The position numbers and the translations under genes were made by a program. Positions 62,621 through 64,000 of a DNA stretch of 64,000 bases are shown here, one piece after another; positions within the stretch are counted from its first letter, which is position 1, and each line of letters starts with the position of its first letter. The notes beneath the pieces were generated by a model. The model saw only the letters and a list, made by a program, of their open reading frames with translations, ran no database searches and was not told where the DNA came from. This DNA is from Emydura subglobosa (Eukaryota > Chordata > Testudines > Chelidae), in contig ML679963.1 of assembly GCA_007922225.1 (NCBI GenBank), positions 5,672,837 through 5,736,836 on the forward strand, given 5' to 3'.

Positions 62621-64000
62621 TAGAAAGGATAAGTGCATAGAACACATGCTACCGCCAAATGAATGGCACAATTTGGTATACAAAGTCACACAACTACCCA
62701 TTCTTTTGTTAACCTGGAACCTATATAGCAAAAGGAAGAGGGCAGGCAAGCGTGGATTATGCTATGTCCATTCTTCTCATATATTAAGCCCCATTCCAAA
62801 AAATTTTAAAGTTTAGAAAAAAAAGATCTAACTGGGAAGTCAAAGAACAAGGAAAACATTCAACGTTATATTATTGAACACATGTAAGTGGGCAATATTG
62901 TTCATATAATCTTCGGCTACATGATCTCTGTCTGTGGGCCTTATCAGACCTCCCAAGCTATACGAATAAGAGACCTCAAAGGAAAACCCTAGGTGCTACA
63001 GAGCTGGGGATGGTAATTCACTAGCTAGCATTCTTTCTGCCGCCTTCCACCCCATGTCAGTGCAAACCTAATTTCAATCAAGAATACATAGCACTGACTC
63101 CAGTCCAGTTATAGAACTGACAATTATATAATTAATCAAATTCCCCCGGACCAAATCCCTTTGTATAAATAAGCATCCTTCTCACCCCACAGTATGTAAC
63201 AAATCTTACTGACAGAGTGACAAAGGACTCATCCCAAAGAAAACACACTGGACTTTTCCTTTATAATATATTTCATCTATGTCCCAAGATTTATGATGGG
63301 CCACTCCAGCTCCCCAAAAAACAAATTAATTAATGTGTTCCGACTTGCAAGATGTAAAAACTTCCAGGTGGCACTATTTCCCTTTAGAAATGAAGCACAC
63401 AAATAGCAAATAAGTTTTCCACATTTGCTCCAAAAAGATTTCTTTCTTTCCTAGTGGCCTCAAATCCCGCTGGAGATCTGATACCATGAAGTACTGCAAC
63501 CTTCTGACATCGATCCCAGCTACAGTGTCACATTGCCAAGACTCATGTATCAAATACCACCTACAGATAACCATCTCAAACTCATCATGAATCTGCTCCA
63601 AAGATTCACTTTCTTGAGGCTGCAAAACAGTGAATAGCCTCACTTTATTTCACAGACTAGATGCATAGCTGGTCAAAATGCAGTTTTAAAGTGTGTTACT
63701 TTGACATCCCTTGCCCTGCTCCAATGGAGCACTTTCAAAGAAGGGCATCAAGTCCTTAGAACTCCTTTCTATTCCTTTATGGACTGCATTAGCTGGTGTA
63801 TCAACTTGGACACATTCTCCAGCTTTCAGAAAGTTATTTATGAGCTAGTGAAGGGCTTCATTACACAAAAATAAATCAAACCAATAGGGGTTTGTGATTT
63901 CATAGTTTCATTTGTCTTATTCTTTTTTATTAGACTAATAAATATTAACAAGAAATAGAAAATATTCAGTAGTGAAATACACTGGAAAAATATGTAGACT

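Overview
The window is vertebrate nuclear DNA: AT-rich, almost entirely intronic, and full of old, degraded transposons. The repeat types point to a sauropsid, most likely a turtle, with a crocodilian as the alternative. These types are CR1 with a TTCTTATG-type tail, L3 relics, tRNA-derived MIR/CORE-like SINEs, palindromic sauropsid MITEs, hAT elements carrying an AATCGC-rich end, and a 5S-rRNA-like SINE. The species call is inference; no species-diagnostic sequence was searched.

One protein-coding gene is present, on the minus strand: BCAS3 (WD40-type beta-propeller protein, autophagy and cytoskeleton factor). Four consecutive internal coding exons are visible, in transcription order 52618-52537, 37886-37814, 5452-5345 and 476-400. 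Each has an AG acceptor and a GT donor, and the reading phase passes correctly across all three joins (82, 73, 108 and 77 nt; 340 nt, about 113 codons). The encoded residues match the N-terminal propeller part of BCAS3 almost continuously. The introns are about 14.7, 32.4 and 4.9 kb. The preceding exon lies beyond 64000 and the following one before position 1; neither is in the window.

The rest is intron. From 1 to 5.3 kb there are SINE pieces, a poly-G run close to a splice donor, and an ORF-rich tract that may be a pseudogene. The 32-kb intron (5.5-37.8 kb) holds a CR1 3' end with recognisable ORF2 C-terminus, L3 relics, two large hairpins, a SINE split by a palindromic insertion, an L3 split by a CR1, an LTR-like sequence split by a foldback element with a 13-bp target duplication, and a dense transposon cluster at 31.5-34.2 kb. 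In that cluster two different hAT elements sit back to back, sharing an 8-bp target site. The 37.9-52.5 kb intron is poor in recognisable repeats. The 52.6-64 kb intron carries several TIR elements, two of them GC-rich.

No tRNA or rRNA gene, CRISPR, operon or microbial feature was seen. No new functional system was found. The most informative results are the BCAS3 exon chain, which most automatic ORF calls would miss because each exon is only 73-108 nt, and the insertion archaeology of the transposons.
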